Of a stretch of DNA of 32,242 nt, positions 14,629-22,344 are shown one piece after another. The stretch spans positions 1-32,242 of IMG/VR virus record IMGVR_UViG_3300030099_004985; one strand, 5' to 3'. This stretch comes from a virus. Within the stretch, counting starts at the first letter, position 1, and every line of letters begins with the position of its first letter. The position numbers and the translations under genes are program-made. The notes beneath the pieces are model-generated. The model saw only the letters and a program-made list of their open reading frames with translations. It was not told where the DNA came from and ran no database searches.

Positions 14629-17147
14629 TACTGACGTTGACTCCTGTCAGTATATTGAGCCTCAAACTGAAGCGATTGAATGTTGCTAGGGAACGGTGAG
14701 TCGTTCTCAATCTCAATCTTTACTGCATCAGACTCGGCAAATACAGGGAAGCGGAACTTACCGTCAGCCTTGGGCAGTTGACCCAGGAAGCCGCCAGTAG
14801 ACAGGAAGCGCCCGCTGAACGGATACTCGACGGATGTTCCATCGGCGTCCGCTACTTCAGGAGTGATCTTTACTTTGAAGAAGGCAGTATCATCATACAC
14901 GACCGTCATGTAGCGAATTTGATGCCTTCCGGTAGCTACTGTTTCTACAATGCCCGCTTCAGGACGAGAACGTTTAAGAGTAGGCTTAGTAATCTCATAC
15001 CGCATCGTGTAGGGCAGGCCGATGAAGAATGACTCGCTGGCTGTGAAAGCTTCTTTTAGAGTGATTGACGAAGAGCTAGTTGAGTCGATTGTCATCACCT
15101 CGCCGTCAGTTGAGACGACTTGGACGATAGCTTGTTCATCTGTGCTCAGTAGGTAGTCTGAATCCAGAGTAATTGTAGTCCCAGGGGACCCTGGGGTCTT
15201 CTGAACGCGCCGGTCTAGAGACGTGACGTATGTAGACCCTGTGTCCACTTTGCCTGTCTGCAAGTCCATCTTCTCTAGATAGGTCTCCGAGCCTCGCTTG
15301 ATTACCATGTAGAGAGACTGCTGCAAGAACTCGATTTCAAGGATGTTTGCTTCAGGAAAGACTAGACTGAACCAAGCTGATTGGACCCGACCCTGAGGAG
15401 TTCTAAAGAACTTGTATGCATACAACGTTGACCCAGATGCTGCGCGGATAACCATGATGTCGTCATGGCTAGAGACCGTCATCGACTTGATCTGTCCTTC
15501 GATATACTTCGGAACCTGAATCGTAGACTCGGTAGCATCGAAGTTAATGTCTGTCTCGTTAGTCTTGTAGAACTCCCGAACGCCGCTGAATGTTCCTCGA
15601 CTAAACGGGAAGAACAGGGTGTTGCCCGCCAGAGCAGGAGCACAAGTTTCAGACGAGTTAAACGTAGTAGCTCTAGTAACTGTGGCCGTTGTCGGGCTTA
15701 GAATCGGAACTCCCTGCACGATAAACTGCGCTCGCTCAGAGAACACGACGAGTCGGTCGCTGAAGGGCACGGCCCTGTTGAGCCTGTTTACGTCTGTTCC
15801 ACCTACACCTACATCAATCGGAGCAGAGTCCAGTAGCTGAATGACTGTAGTGCGGAAGAAGTTGAAGAACTCACCCGCCTCGCTCAGGGCAACGTCCTCG
15901 CCGCTAATGAAGCACAGCCGACCTTTGAAGTAGGCCATGTCGTTAATCTTTGAATCGACAAACGACGGCAGCGGGTTAGTTAGGTTGGAACCAGTAGTCC
16001 GTTCAGTAAACTTAAGTGTCGGCCAGAGGTCAGGAAGACCGTTATCGCCCCCGGAGCTTGGCGACGGTTCGGTTCCATCAGCTTTCTTGAGTAGGAAGTT
16101 GCCGTTAGCCAGTCGGACCAGGACCTGAGGCATAGTGTCTGGATCAATCGTAGTCCTGATTCCTGGCTCGGCTGTCTCTACCCAAATGCCGCTCCCCATG
16201 CCTACCGTAGATGGTCTGTTTGCTTCAAACTTAACAAAGTAATCATCTACTTCGGACTCAGGTGATCCAGCTACTTTAATAACTTGACCGTTGTATGCAT
16301 TACCGGGAAGATCGCTAAACTCTTGAGCTTCACCTTTGATAAGATTGTGAGCGTTGTCCCCCAGAGAGTCTTCTACCGTAATCTGAAAATCGTTGTTGCT
16401 GTGAATGTAGAGAACGCTGCCGGACTGGATTGCGGTGATGCCGCTAATCCCGTTCAAGCCGCCAGCCACTCCAGCGTATAACGTGTCTTTTACGCTCGTT
16501 GATAGAAGTCCTGTAGCTAACCCCGCAGCAACGTCTTGAGTCCTAGGACCAGTAGGGTCTGGGAAATCATTAGTGTTATCAGGGGACGGGTCAAAAGTGT
16601 GTTCTACCTGAGCCGTGCTAGACCCGATCGTAACCTTGAGCCGAAACCCAGGTCCGCTGTTCCTGATCCACAGCAAAGCCGAAAAAGCATGCGGATTAGC
16701 TCCAGACTCCGCCGCAGTCATCGCAACGGTCTTAGACGTATTTAGCAACCAAGTAATGTCACCCACAGTCATGGCTCTTAGGGTGTCTTGAGGAGCCGAG
16801 TCTGCAAGGTAAGTAGTAGAGCTAGCGTCGTCTACTGTAACTGTCTTGCTAACGCCATCAGCAATGTCGTGGACGCGCAACGATCCGTCAGTCTTTACCG
16901 ACAGGACATACTTTTCATTCTCATCTCTTTGAAGAAAATGGATGAAGGAGTTTTCTAGATCGAGAGACGCACCACCGGCTTGTTTTAGCTGACCTACGTT
17001 CTGAGTGGGGGGCCTCTTGACCAGACCCCCGATGACCAGGGGCAGGGCGTTCTCTTGAGCTTCGCACTGGGTTTCGAGCCGTTGAGAAGCAGGCTGCTGA
17101 GAAACACCACCATTAAGGTTGGGAAAGCTCGTAGAGATCAGGGGCAT
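14628..17147 (-). CDS. Tail tubular protein B (nozzle), T7 gp12-like
   Basis: An 839-residue beta-rich protein (T7 gp12 has 794) beginning MPLISTSFPNLNGGVSQQPASQRLETQCEAQENA. The NGGVSQQP ... QC..QENA pattern near the start is highly characteristic of the tail nozzle proteins of podoviruses. It forms the distal tube below the adaptor ring, where the fibers attach. It lies directly after tail tubular A, coupled by TAATG, and before the gp13-like gene. It is still in the higher-GC part of the map, and composition drops immediately after its stop. Confidence 0.93.
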   Translation of the reverse strand: MPLISTSFPNLNGGVSQQPASQRLETQCEAQENALPLVIGGLVKRPPTQNVGQLKQAGGASLDLENSFIHFLQRDENEKYVLSVKTDGSLRVHDIADGVSKTVTVDDASSTTYLADSAPQDTLRAMTVGDITWLLNTSKTVAMTAAESGANPHAFSALLWIRNSGPGFRLKVTIGSSTAQVEHTFDPSPDNTNDFPDPTGPRTQDVAAGLATGLLSTSVKDTLYAGVAGGLNGISGITAIQSGSVLYIHSNNDFQITVEDSLGDNAHNLIKGEAQEFSDLPGNAYNGQVIKVAGSPESEVDDYFVKFEANRPSTVGMGSGIWVETAEPGIRTTIDPDTMPQVLVRLANGNFLLKKADGTEPSPSSGGDNGLPDLWPTLKFTERTTGSNLTNPLPSFVDSKINDMAYFKGRLCFISGEDVALSEAGEFFNFFRTTVIQLLDSAPIDVGVGGTDVNRLNRAVPFSDRLVVFSERAQFIVQGVPILSPTTATVTRATTFNSSETCAPALAGNTLFFPFSRGTFSGVREFYKTNETDINFDATESTIQVPKYIEGQIKSMTVSSHDDIMVIRAASGSTLYAYKFFRTPQGRVQSAWFSLVFPEANILEIEFLQQSLYMVIKRGSETYLEKMDLQTGKVDTGSTYVTSLDRRVQKTPGSPGTTITLDSDYLLSTDEQAIVQVVSTDGEVMTIDSTSSSSITLKEAFTASESFFIGLPYTMRYEITKPTLKRSRPEAGIVETVATGRHQIRYMTVVYDDTAFFKVKITPEVADADGTSVEYPFSGRFLSTGGFLGQLPKADGKFRFPVFAESDAVKIEIENDSPFPSNIQSLQFEAQYTDRSQRQ

Positions 17148-17761
17148 TAGATGATGTCCGAACGGTTGACGAGGGGCCTAGCTACGATGTTAAAGGTGTC
17201 GTAGTTATCGAAAATAGAATAATCGCCGGTATCCATCTCAAACTCACGGAGAAGGGCACGGGCGCGGATTTCATCCTGCTGCGAGAAGGCGTGGTGTGCT
17301 TGAGAGCCAACCATGCGATCTTGGAAGATCCGAGCGGCACGCACCGTGATGTAGCGCCGCGCAGGTTCTGGGATGTCGTCCCAATTCAAGAGGTAGATCA
17401 CCGTAGCCTTGACAGACTTAGTGAACGTAGAGGTATTGTTAGTTCGGTCAAATAGCTTGCCCCCTCGCTGAACAATGTCGCGATCATCAATCAGCCCGTT
17501 TGTAGTGACTGCCGTGTCCACACGGACGACGTTGTCATCCAGGGTGATCTCGCTGCTAGAGTTAGGGCTTAGCTCAACCTTAAGCTGAGTGTTGAAGTGC
17601 CAGCCATGGGTCTGCACCTCACTGCTTACTTCATCTAGAATGTTCTTGGCGATGGCAGCATCAGCATTCTTCTGCCCTTCCAAGTTGTTGATTGGAGGCT
17701 CACCAACAGCCGACAGCATGGTGTTGACTGCTTGTAGTTCAGTTGTTCTTGCAATAGCCAT
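17147..17761 (-). CDS. Tail tubular protein A (adaptor), T7 gp11-like
   Basis: A 204-residue protein (T7 gp11 has 196). TELQAVNTMLSAVGEPPINNLEG at the N-terminus is the hallmark of the gp11/adaptor family. Further family-like segments are EVQTHGWHFNTQ and RRYITVRAARIFQDRMVGS. It forms the ring that joins the portal to the tail nozzle. It is the first gene after the capsid. A 58 bp gap containing a perfect hairpin separates them, in the same place as the T7 late terminator between genes 10 and 11. The product is followed, through a TAATG overlap, by the nozzle protein. Confidence 0.93.
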   Translation of the reverse strand: MAIARTTELQAVNTMLSAVGEPPINNLEGQKNADAAIAKNILDEVSSEVQTHGWHFNTQLKVELSPNSSSEITLDDNVVRVDTAVTTNGLIDDRDIVQRGGKLFDRTNNTSTFTKSVKATVIYLLNWDDIPEPARRYITVRAARIFQDRMVGSQAHHAFSQQDEIRARALLREFEMDTGDYSIFDNYDTFNIVARPLVNRSDII

Positions 17762-17783
17762 TGATGTTCCTTGGTATGTGGGT

Positions 17784-17810
17784 GGGTGCCCCAGTTAGAC
17801 CGGGGCACCC
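17784..17810 (-). terminator. GC-rich hairpin after the capsid gene (terminator or mRNA-end element)
   Basis: A perfect 9-bp stem, GGGTGCCCC paired with GGGGCACCC, with a 9-nt loop, lies between capsid and tail tubular A. Its position corresponds to the T7 terminator T-phi. There is no U-run after the 3' arm on the transcribed strand (ACCCACATACC follows), so a classical intrinsic terminator is not supported. It may be a pause, a partial terminator for the phage polymerase, or a 3' stabiliser of capsid mRNA. The hairpin is certain as sequence; the function is inferred. Confidence 0.6.
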
Positions 17811-17819
17811 GTAGCTAGA

Positions 17820-18965
17820 TTAGCCACCCTGGGCCGTCTTAAGAGTGTAGCAGCACTCTTCACGAAGGATGCCGTGACCCATCGCGTACTTCGCCATCAT
17901 CATCGTGCCGAGGCGCTCCATGAAGTATTCCGACTCCATGGCGAGATCCATCAACTTGACGGTGCCGACACCTTCAGTCTGGAAGACGACGCCTTCCGTC
18001 CCGGTGAAGTCAGCAGAGTAACCCGCCGTGCCCGCCGAGTTGAACGGGTTGTTGTTGATCGCCGCATCGTCGAACAGCGACCCCGCGAGGTTAGTGTTCG
18101 GGACGTGGTTCGACTTCAGGATACTGATACCCGCGACCGAGACAATGTTGCCTTGGGCCAGCGAGCCGTTACCGTCGTTGCCAAAGTCACGGTTGATGAC
18201 ATCCTTATCCTCGTTGACGAGCTTGTAGTAGTTGGTCGGGTTCAGGACGCAGTAACGGCCCGCTTGGGCTACGTTCTTTTCGTCCATCAGTCGAGCAACC
18301 GTAAACAGGCCCTTAACGATGTTTTCGCCAGTAACAGCCACAGCCGTCGAATTGCCGTCAAGGTCAAGAGTGACATTGTCAGCAACAAGCTCAGATCCGC
18401 TAGCAGCAGCCGCGTTCGCGGTTTGAGCCATCAAGACTTCCGCGCCCAGGTACTTGTTGCCCGCAGACCAAGATCCACCCGATGCAGTGAAGCGATCCGA
18501 AGTAGCCCGCGCACCAGCAATGAACGTGTGCATGATGGCACGGTCAGCGTGGTAAGCCAACTGACGACCGATTTCAGTCGAGTAGATGCTCCGAACCTCG
18601 TAGTGGTTCTTTGCTTCATCGATGTCAGCCAGGAACGCCGAAGCCGTGAGCACACCGTCAATGCTGATCGTCCGCTCTGCGTGCTTAATACGCGACAGGT
18701 AGGCCGGATCAGTGTTGCCCGAATCGTATTCGTTACCGAACAACGACTCACCAGGAGTGTGGTACTTGGCTTCCGCGACGCCAGTGGTCGGAAATTGCGC
18801 TGTCTTACCACTGCTGATCGTCCGCACCCGGTGGAGCGGCATCATGATGTTGTTCTCTTCAAACGTAGTGAGAACTTCACCACTGAAGACCTTCAGGAAC
18901 AGCGCGTCAACGTCACCAGTGAGGTTCGATTGACCAAGCCGTGAGACATTATTGTCAAGAGACAT
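17820..18965 (-). CDS. Major capsid protein, T7 gp10A-like
   Basis: A 381-residue HK97-fold major capsid protein (T7 gp10A has 345). It begins MSLDNNVSRLGQSN; the recognisable sections are DALFLKVFSGEVLTTFEE, RTISSGKTAQFPTTG, GESLFG and the ERTISIDGVLTASAFLADIDEA block near residue 100, followed by the RSIYSTEIGRQLAYHADRAIM helix. It is the most GC-rich and apparently most codon-optimised of the virion genes (57% GC in 18481-18540). It has its own leader of about 170 bp and a clear AGGAG ribosome-binding site. The stop is followed after about 10 nt by a strong hairpin. I see no slippery heptamer for a gp10B-like frameshift product. Confidence 0.95.
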   Translation of the reverse strand: MSLDNNVSRLGQSNLTGDVDALFLKVFSGEVLTTFEENNIMMPLHRVRTISSGKTAQFPTTGVAEAKYHTPGESLFGNEYDSGNTDPAYLSRIKHAERTISIDGVLTASAFLADIDEAKNHYEVRSIYSTEIGRQLAYHADRAIMHTFIAGARATSDRFTASGGSWSAGNKYLGAEVLMAQTANAAAASGSELVADNVTLDLDGNSTAVAVTGENIVKGLFTVARLMDEKNVAQAGRYCVLNPTNYYKLVNEDKDVINRDFGNDGNGSLAQGNIVSVAGISILKSNHVPNTNLAGSLFDDAAINNNPFNSAGTAGYSADFTGTEGVVFQTEGVGTVKLMDLAMESEYFMERLGTMMMAKYAMGHGILREECCYTLKTAQGG

Positions 18966-18974
18966 TCTAAGTAA

Positions 18975-18979
18975 CTCCT
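18975..18979 (-). promoter_or_regulatory. Shine-Dalgarno of the capsid gene
   Basis: AGGAG lies nine bases before the ATG at 18965 and is preceded by A/T-rich sequence. It is one of the few strong, isolated ribosome-binding sites in the late region, where most genes start at overlapping stops. It fits independent high-level translation of capsid. Confidence 0.65.
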
Positions 18980-19108
18980 ATTAAGGATGTTTTGGGATTG
19001 GTTAAAAAGAAAAGGTTTTGATGGCCTAGTCTCGGTAACCAAGAGTTACTCAGTTATCCACCGCAGCGGGCCGAAGTTGTAGTTCCTCGACATCGCCATC
19101 GTCCAGTA

Positions 19109-19124
19109 GGCCCCGTGAGGGGCC
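19109..19124 (-). terminator. GC-rich hairpin upstream of the capsid leader
   Basis: GGCCCC-GTGA-GGGGCC, a perfect 6-bp stem with a tetraloop, starts nine bases after the stop of the lipoprotein-like gene. No U-run follows on the transcribed strand. Together with the hairpin at 17784-17810 it brackets the capsid transcript. It could be a weak terminator, a processing site or an mRNA-stability element. Confidence 0.45.
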
Positions 19125-19133
19125 AGTGGTTCA

Positions 19134-19448
19134 TTAAGCAGGAGTGACCCGGTTCTTCATAGCAGCGCGAGCAACTCGCTCAGCAGCACCAGCAGCAGGG
19201 CCGCGCCAAATACGCACGCCAGCAACTGCAAGAGCCACTTCGATAGCAACTCGGCCAAGCTGATAATACCAGGGTTCTCCCGTATTAGTCGCCAAAGCCT
19301 GTCGTAGAGCTTCAGCTTGTTGAGCCGTAATAGTATCTTTGATTTCCATCTGCTCAATGACTTGCATAGCAAGCTCAACTTGGCCTGAATCAAAGACACC
19401 ACAAGAACAAAACAGAAAGGGTAGAGTAATAAGTAGAAAGTATCGCAT
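19134..19448 (-). CDS. Small membrane protein / putative lipoprotein
   Basis: A 104-residue protein of unknown function. The N-terminus MRYFLLITLPFLFCSCG is a signal-like hydrophobic segment ending in cysteines. C16 preceded by F-C-S is an acceptable but imperfect lipobox. A polar helix follows (residues 22-55). A second apolar segment, VAIEVALAVAGVRIW, lies at about 67-81 before a basic Ala-rich tail. Candidate roles are an envelope protein such as a lysis accessory (spanin-like) or a late membrane protein; neither is shown. It is coupled to the preceding basic-protein gene by TAATG and is the last gene before the capsid leader, an unusual place because T7 has scaffold and capsid adjacent. 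Confidence 0.65.
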   Translation of the reverse strand: MRYFLLITLPFLFCSCGVFDSGQVELAMQVIEQMEIKDTITAQQAEALRQALATNTGEPWYYQLGRVAIEVALAVAGVRIWRGPAAGAAERVARAAMKNRVTPA

Positions 19449-19708
19449 TATTTTTTCTTAATTGCTAGCCGCCTACGTCGCCTGCCGCCTGCTGTGACAG
19501 AGTAGCCAGAGTATCTCTTAGAGCTAGTCTTCTTACTTGCAGCACTGCGCTTTTCGGACTTGCTCATGCGATCTGCTACAGCCTTGGGTCGGCATGCGGG
19601 ATAGGGACGGCTTGAGTCCTTAGCAGACTTGCGACCACAGGCTTTGCCCGTCTTAATGTCTCGCCAGTCTTCCTTGAACCACTTACGCAAACCGCCCTTG
19701 TAAGCCAT
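19448..19708 (-). CDS. Small very basic protein, conserved phage type
   Basis: An 86-residue protein with 29 Lys/Arg. It starts MAYKGGLRKWFKEDWRDI, has a CGRKSAKDSSRPYPACRP segment with two cysteines (24 and 39), and ends in five arginines and three lysines. The KWF..DW.DI / CGR / YP.CRP arrangement recurs, to my recollection, in small proteins of tailed phages from aquatic samples, with no assigned function. Charge suggests binding to DNA, RNA or the acidic scaffold. It overlaps the 54-residue gene upstream (TAATG) and the lipoprotein-like gene downstream (TAATG). Confidence 0.72.
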   Translation of the reverse strand: MAYKGGLRKWFKEDWRDIKTGKACGRKSAKDSSRPYPACRPKAVADRMSKSEKRSAASKKTSSKRYSGYSVTAGGRRRRRLAIKKK

Positions 19709-19872
19709 TACTTTCCTGCCTTCTTCATAGCTACTTTGTGAGCAGCAGAGAAGCTAGAGCCTTTGATCATAAGCCGCTCCATCATCTTCATGTGCTTAGG
19801 ACTGTGATGCTTGGAGTGCTTCTTCATCGTCTGCTGTTGACGGGGAGTTAGTTTGTTTTGTTTCTTTTTCAT
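19708..19872 (-). CDS. Tiny His/Lys-rich basic protein (54 aa)
   Basis: I found this by translating the gap by hand. ATG at 19872 gives 54 codons ending TAA at 19708: MKKKQNKLTPRQQQTMKKHS, then KHHSPKHMKMMERLMIKG, then SSFSAAHKVAMKKAGK. It has 16 Lys/Arg, 5 His, 8 Met and a single acidic residue. Similar 'HH..KHM..M..MM..G.SF..AHK.AMKK' mini-proteins occur, to my recollection, in other T7-like phages from water. The reading frame is supported by ATGA overlap with the upstream gene and TAATG overlap with the downstream gene. Function unknown. Confidence 0.78.
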   Translation of the reverse strand: MKKKQNKLTPRQQQTMKKHSKHHSPKHMKMMERLMIKGSSFSAAHKVAMKKAGK

Positions 19873-20045
19873 CGCCAGCCTCCACCCATAGCCTTGTAAC
19901 GCTTAGCCGCATACCCATTAGCGTAGGCAGACGGGTATACCTTAAACTTGCGCTTGGCCTCAGCCTTTGCCTTTGCCCATAGAGCAGGTTTAGTTGGAGT
20001 AGGCTTCTTTTTGCCTACCTTGAGACTAGAGCGTTTCTTAGCCAT
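19869..20045 (-). CDS. Tiny basic protein (58 aa), YPSAYANGYAAKRYK type
   Basis: I found this by hand translation. ATG at 20045 gives 58 codons ending TGA at 19869. It has 18 Lys/Arg and one acidic residue. The C-terminal half has KPALWAKAKAEAKRKFKVYP and then SAYANGYAAKRYKAMGGGW, a pattern I recognise from small conserved proteins of aquatic phages (W..A...AK.KF.VYPSAYANG.A...YK..GG). It overlaps the scaffold stop (TAATG) and the next gene (ATGA). Function unknown; nucleic-acid or scaffold binding is a guess from charge. Confidence 0.8.
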   Translation of the reverse strand: MAKKRSSLKVGKKKPTPTKPALWAKAKAEAKRKFKVYPSAYANGYAAKRYKAMGGGWR

Positions 20046-20803
20046 TAGAGAATATTAGATACAGAAAGTCGGGTTTCGATCTGCTTACGGTAAGCAGGAT
20101 CCTTGTTGTAACGCGGGTCTTTCATCGCAGCAGTAAGTTCGGCTAGCGACTTGAACCCTCCAGATGCACCCGAAGGTGCGGTGCTTCCCTGAACAAGCGG
20201 CTGAGCACCGCCTCCTTGAGACCCGTAGCGCATAGCAAGACCACGGATGGCGAACATCATGTCGTCATCAGTGCCTTCCATAATAGCTCGGTTAAATGCG
20301 TTTTGCTCGCCTTCGGACAAGTTATCGCCCGCCCATTCAATCATGTCGTTGTAGGCGTCTTCGCCTCCTACTTCGCTGTAGATTGAATTAAACTGAGCGT
20401 CTAGTAGAGCTTGTTGACCGGCGATGTAACCGTCGATCATTTCTCGCGGAATGCCCTGAGCTTCGATAGCCTCAATCGAGTCATCGCTGAGGTCTCCGTT
20501 CTCGGCAAACTCGTCACTGTATCGCGTAAAGTCAAAGACTTCGCCCTCTTCAGGCTGCTCAGCGTCTGCCTCATTCGACCGACTCTGGCGCTGTTGAGTG
20601 AAGTTGGACTGGAGTTCCGAATACGCCTTCGCCAGTTCTTCTGGGGAGTCGAACTTCTCGGGAAGCCATTCAGGACGTTCCTCTTGGAACTCTTCAGGCG
20701 ACTCCTCTTGTGACTGTTCTTGTGCTTCAACTTTTTGGATGTCGTCCTCAGTAAATGCTTGAGACTCTTCCTTAACAATTTCTACTTTTTGATAATCTGA
20801 CAT
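20045..20803 (-). CDS. Capsid assembly scaffold protein, T7 gp9-like
   Basis: A 252-residue acidic protein (T7 gp9 has 307), rich in Glu, Gln and Ser at residues 1-100 (EESQAFTEDDIQKVEAQEQS). RPEWLPEKFDSPEELAKAYSELQ near residue 43 is the conserved N-terminal signature of podoviral scaffolds. The C-terminal part has helical segments, with a Gly/Ala-rich stretch and a final basic region (MKDPRYNKDPAYRKQIETRL) expected to contact the capsid. It lies between portal and capsid as in T7, but four small genes separate it from the capsid. TAATG couples it to the portal gene. Confidence 0.9.
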   Translation of the reverse strand: MSDYQKVEIVKEESQAFTEDDIQKVEAQEQSQEESPEEFQEERPEWLPEKFDSPEELAKAYSELQSNFTQQRQSRSNEADAEQPEEGEVFDFTRYSDEFAENGDLSDDSIEAIEAQGIPREMIDGYIAGQQALLDAQFNSIYSEVGGEDAYNDMIEWAGDNLSEGEQNAFNRAIMEGTDDDMMFAIRGLAMRYGSQGGGAQPLVQGSTAPSGASGGFKSLAELTAAMKDPRYNKDPAYRKQIETRLSVSNIL

Positions 20804-22344
20804 TATTCAGTTTCTGCCTCTTGTTGTGGCTGCATAGCTTGTTGAATAGCCTGCATAGCCTGCGGTCCTGCTTGTTGAGCCAGCATAGATTGCTGCTGTT
20901 GCTGCTCCATTTCAGCAAGTTCCTCCTCGGATCTTACTAGATTTTCAGTATCAATACCTAGAGCAGAAGCTCTACGGTTCATATACTCACGGATATTGAC
21001 AAACCTGCCAATAGCTTCCGGCCCCAATACCTGAGCAATTCCTGTCAAATAGATATCCAGCCTATTTAGGTCGTTTCCTCTGCCCAGTGCTTCGATACCA
21101 GTCACAATAGCTGGAGTAATCTTGTCTCTAGGAATCTTAGGAAGCTCACCCTTTTTCTCCATCCTGTCCATGACCCTATGAACAAGAGGAAGTTGGAACT
21201 CCTGACTCAGAACTGAGTAGATTCCTCCAAGCTGTCTTTCGATTGACTGAGTGACGAGTCGGACTTCTTCGGCGGTAACTCGCTCTGCCTGACGGATTGT
21301 GGACTCGGTAAGAAGGAATGCAAACGAAAGCCGATCCTGGATCTGCTGCATTGCACTAAGAGCCACTTGGAAGTCAGCCCCCTTCTGAGTCTGAAGAACG
21401 CTGATATCTGCCGCGCTGCCTTCTCTAATTGCACCATTTGGGGACTCCGACAGGGTCCGAGCCCTGGTAGTTCCGTTAGGATTGACGAGGAACAAAACTT
21501 TAGCCGACGCTGCGGCCCCTTCTACGATGGACCTTGTCAATCCTTCAAGGCTTTGCAAGTCCCCGTAATACTGCTCCACGTATCCGCGTCCGTAGTCTTC
21601 TCCGTCTACACGGGTCATTCTAAGAGCAATAAAGGGAGAGCGAGACTCCGGGAAGGTCTGCACAGTCTCCTTAATGATTTGCCCCCTAACTTCTTGTTTA
21701 ACTTCTACTTTTCCATCGGGCATGACTTGTTGCTTTGTGAACAAGTCTACTGTATCCTCATACTCAGCTAGATCGGACTCTACATAAGACCTGACGCTTT
21801 CGGGGAGCATTGCCGGTGCTACCGTCTCCTTCATGATAATGCACTGAGCATTACCCATTGGGTCGCGTTTTACGATGTAGCGATCTAGATGAATAACCCG
21901 CATAGAGCCTTCATCAGGCATGTATAGAAGGGCGTTGCCCGTTACGACGAGATGCCGAAGGGCCTCGAAGGTCGCTACGCGGATATTGTTGACTTCAATT
22001 TCCCGTGCAACAGAATGCTCAATTCTTGACAGGGATTTTTCAATCTCCGTGTTTACTTGAGGTCCTAACTGCTCTAACTTCTTTTTCTCTTCCTCGTTCA
22101 GTACGAGGCGGAAAAAAGGGGCGTTAGGGGGGAGCAATGAGAGGAGGAGGGCAGAACTGAGGTTGTTGACCCCCCTAGCGCCCACTGACTGGTAAGGAGT
22201 CGGATACTTACTCGCTGACTGGTTTCCCTCATCAGTTAAGATGGTAGGAATAGTAATTCGAGAACTGTCTCGACCCCTCATTAAGTAAGGAGATCTTTGC
22301 GACTCGCACTTTTGATAAAGAGCGGCTACTTCTCCGGTATTCAT
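20803..22344 (-). CDS. Portal (head-to-tail connector) protein, T7 gp8-like
   Basis: A 513-residue portal (T7 gp8 has 536). It contains the N-terminal region LYQKCESQRSPYLMRGRDSSRITIPTIL, then GARGVNNLSSALLLSLLPPNAPFFRL, typical of gp8, and VTGNALLYMP near residue 135. YGRGYVEQYYGDLQSLEGLTR lies near 268 and AFLLTESTIRQAERVTAEEV near 345. The last 36 residues are Gln-rich and low in complexity (QQQQQSMLAQQAGPQAMQAI), as in many marine T7-like portals. It forms the dodecameric DNA entry channel. It is coupled to the preceding gp7.3-like gene and to the scaffold gene by TAATG overlaps. Confidence 0.95.
   Translation of the reverse strand: MNTGEVAALYQKCESQRSPYLMRGRDSSRITIPTILTDEGNQSASKYPTPYQSVGARGVNNLSSALLLSLLPPNAPFFRLVLNEEEKKKLEQLGPQVNTEIEKSLSRIEHSVAREIEVNNIRVATFEALRHLVVTGNALLYMPDEGSMRVIHLDRYIVKRDPMGNAQCIIMKETVAPAMLPESVRSYVESDLAEYEDTVDLFTKQQVMPDGKVEVKQEVRGQIIKETVQTFPESRSPFIALRMTRVDGEDYGRGYVEQYYGDLQSLEGLTRSIVEGAAASAKVLFLVNPNGTTRARTLSESPNGAIREGSAADISVLQTQKGADFQVALSAMQQIQDRLSFAFLLTESTIRQAERVTAEEVRLVTQSIERQLGGIYSVLSQEFQLPLVHRVMDRMEKKGELPKIPRDKITPAIVTGIEALGRGNDLNRLDIYLTGIAQVLGPEAIGRFVNIREYMNRRASALGIDTENLVRSEEELAEMEQQQQQSMLAQQAGPQAMQAIQQAMQPQQEAETE

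Larger units (their letters stand above)
18966..19133 (-). promoter_or_regulatory. Capsid leader / intergenic region
   Basis: 168 bp without a coding sequence, upstream of the capsid gene, in the densely packed map. It contains a perfect hairpin just after the preceding gene, a GGTAACC/GAGTTACTC stretch around 19035-19052, an A/T-rich segment near 19000-19020 and the capsid ribosome-binding site. By analogy with T7 phi10 it is the best place in the window for a strong phage promoter, but the promoter sequence of this polymerase is unknown and I could not find a second copy to define it. Confidence 0.45.

Noticed and set aside
17793-17840. A T7-like frameshift giving a minor capsid protein (gp10B)
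   Set aside because: No slippery heptamer is visible before the capsid stop, and the GC hairpin begins only about 10 bases after the stop.
17874-18944. A 356-codon open frame on the plus strand, antisense across almost the whole capsid gene
   Set aside because: Its product is low in hydrophobic order and rich in Arg/Val/His, as expected for the mirror of a GC-biased, codon-optimised gene. It has no domain I recognise and no other plus-strand gene exists in the window. It is a shadow.
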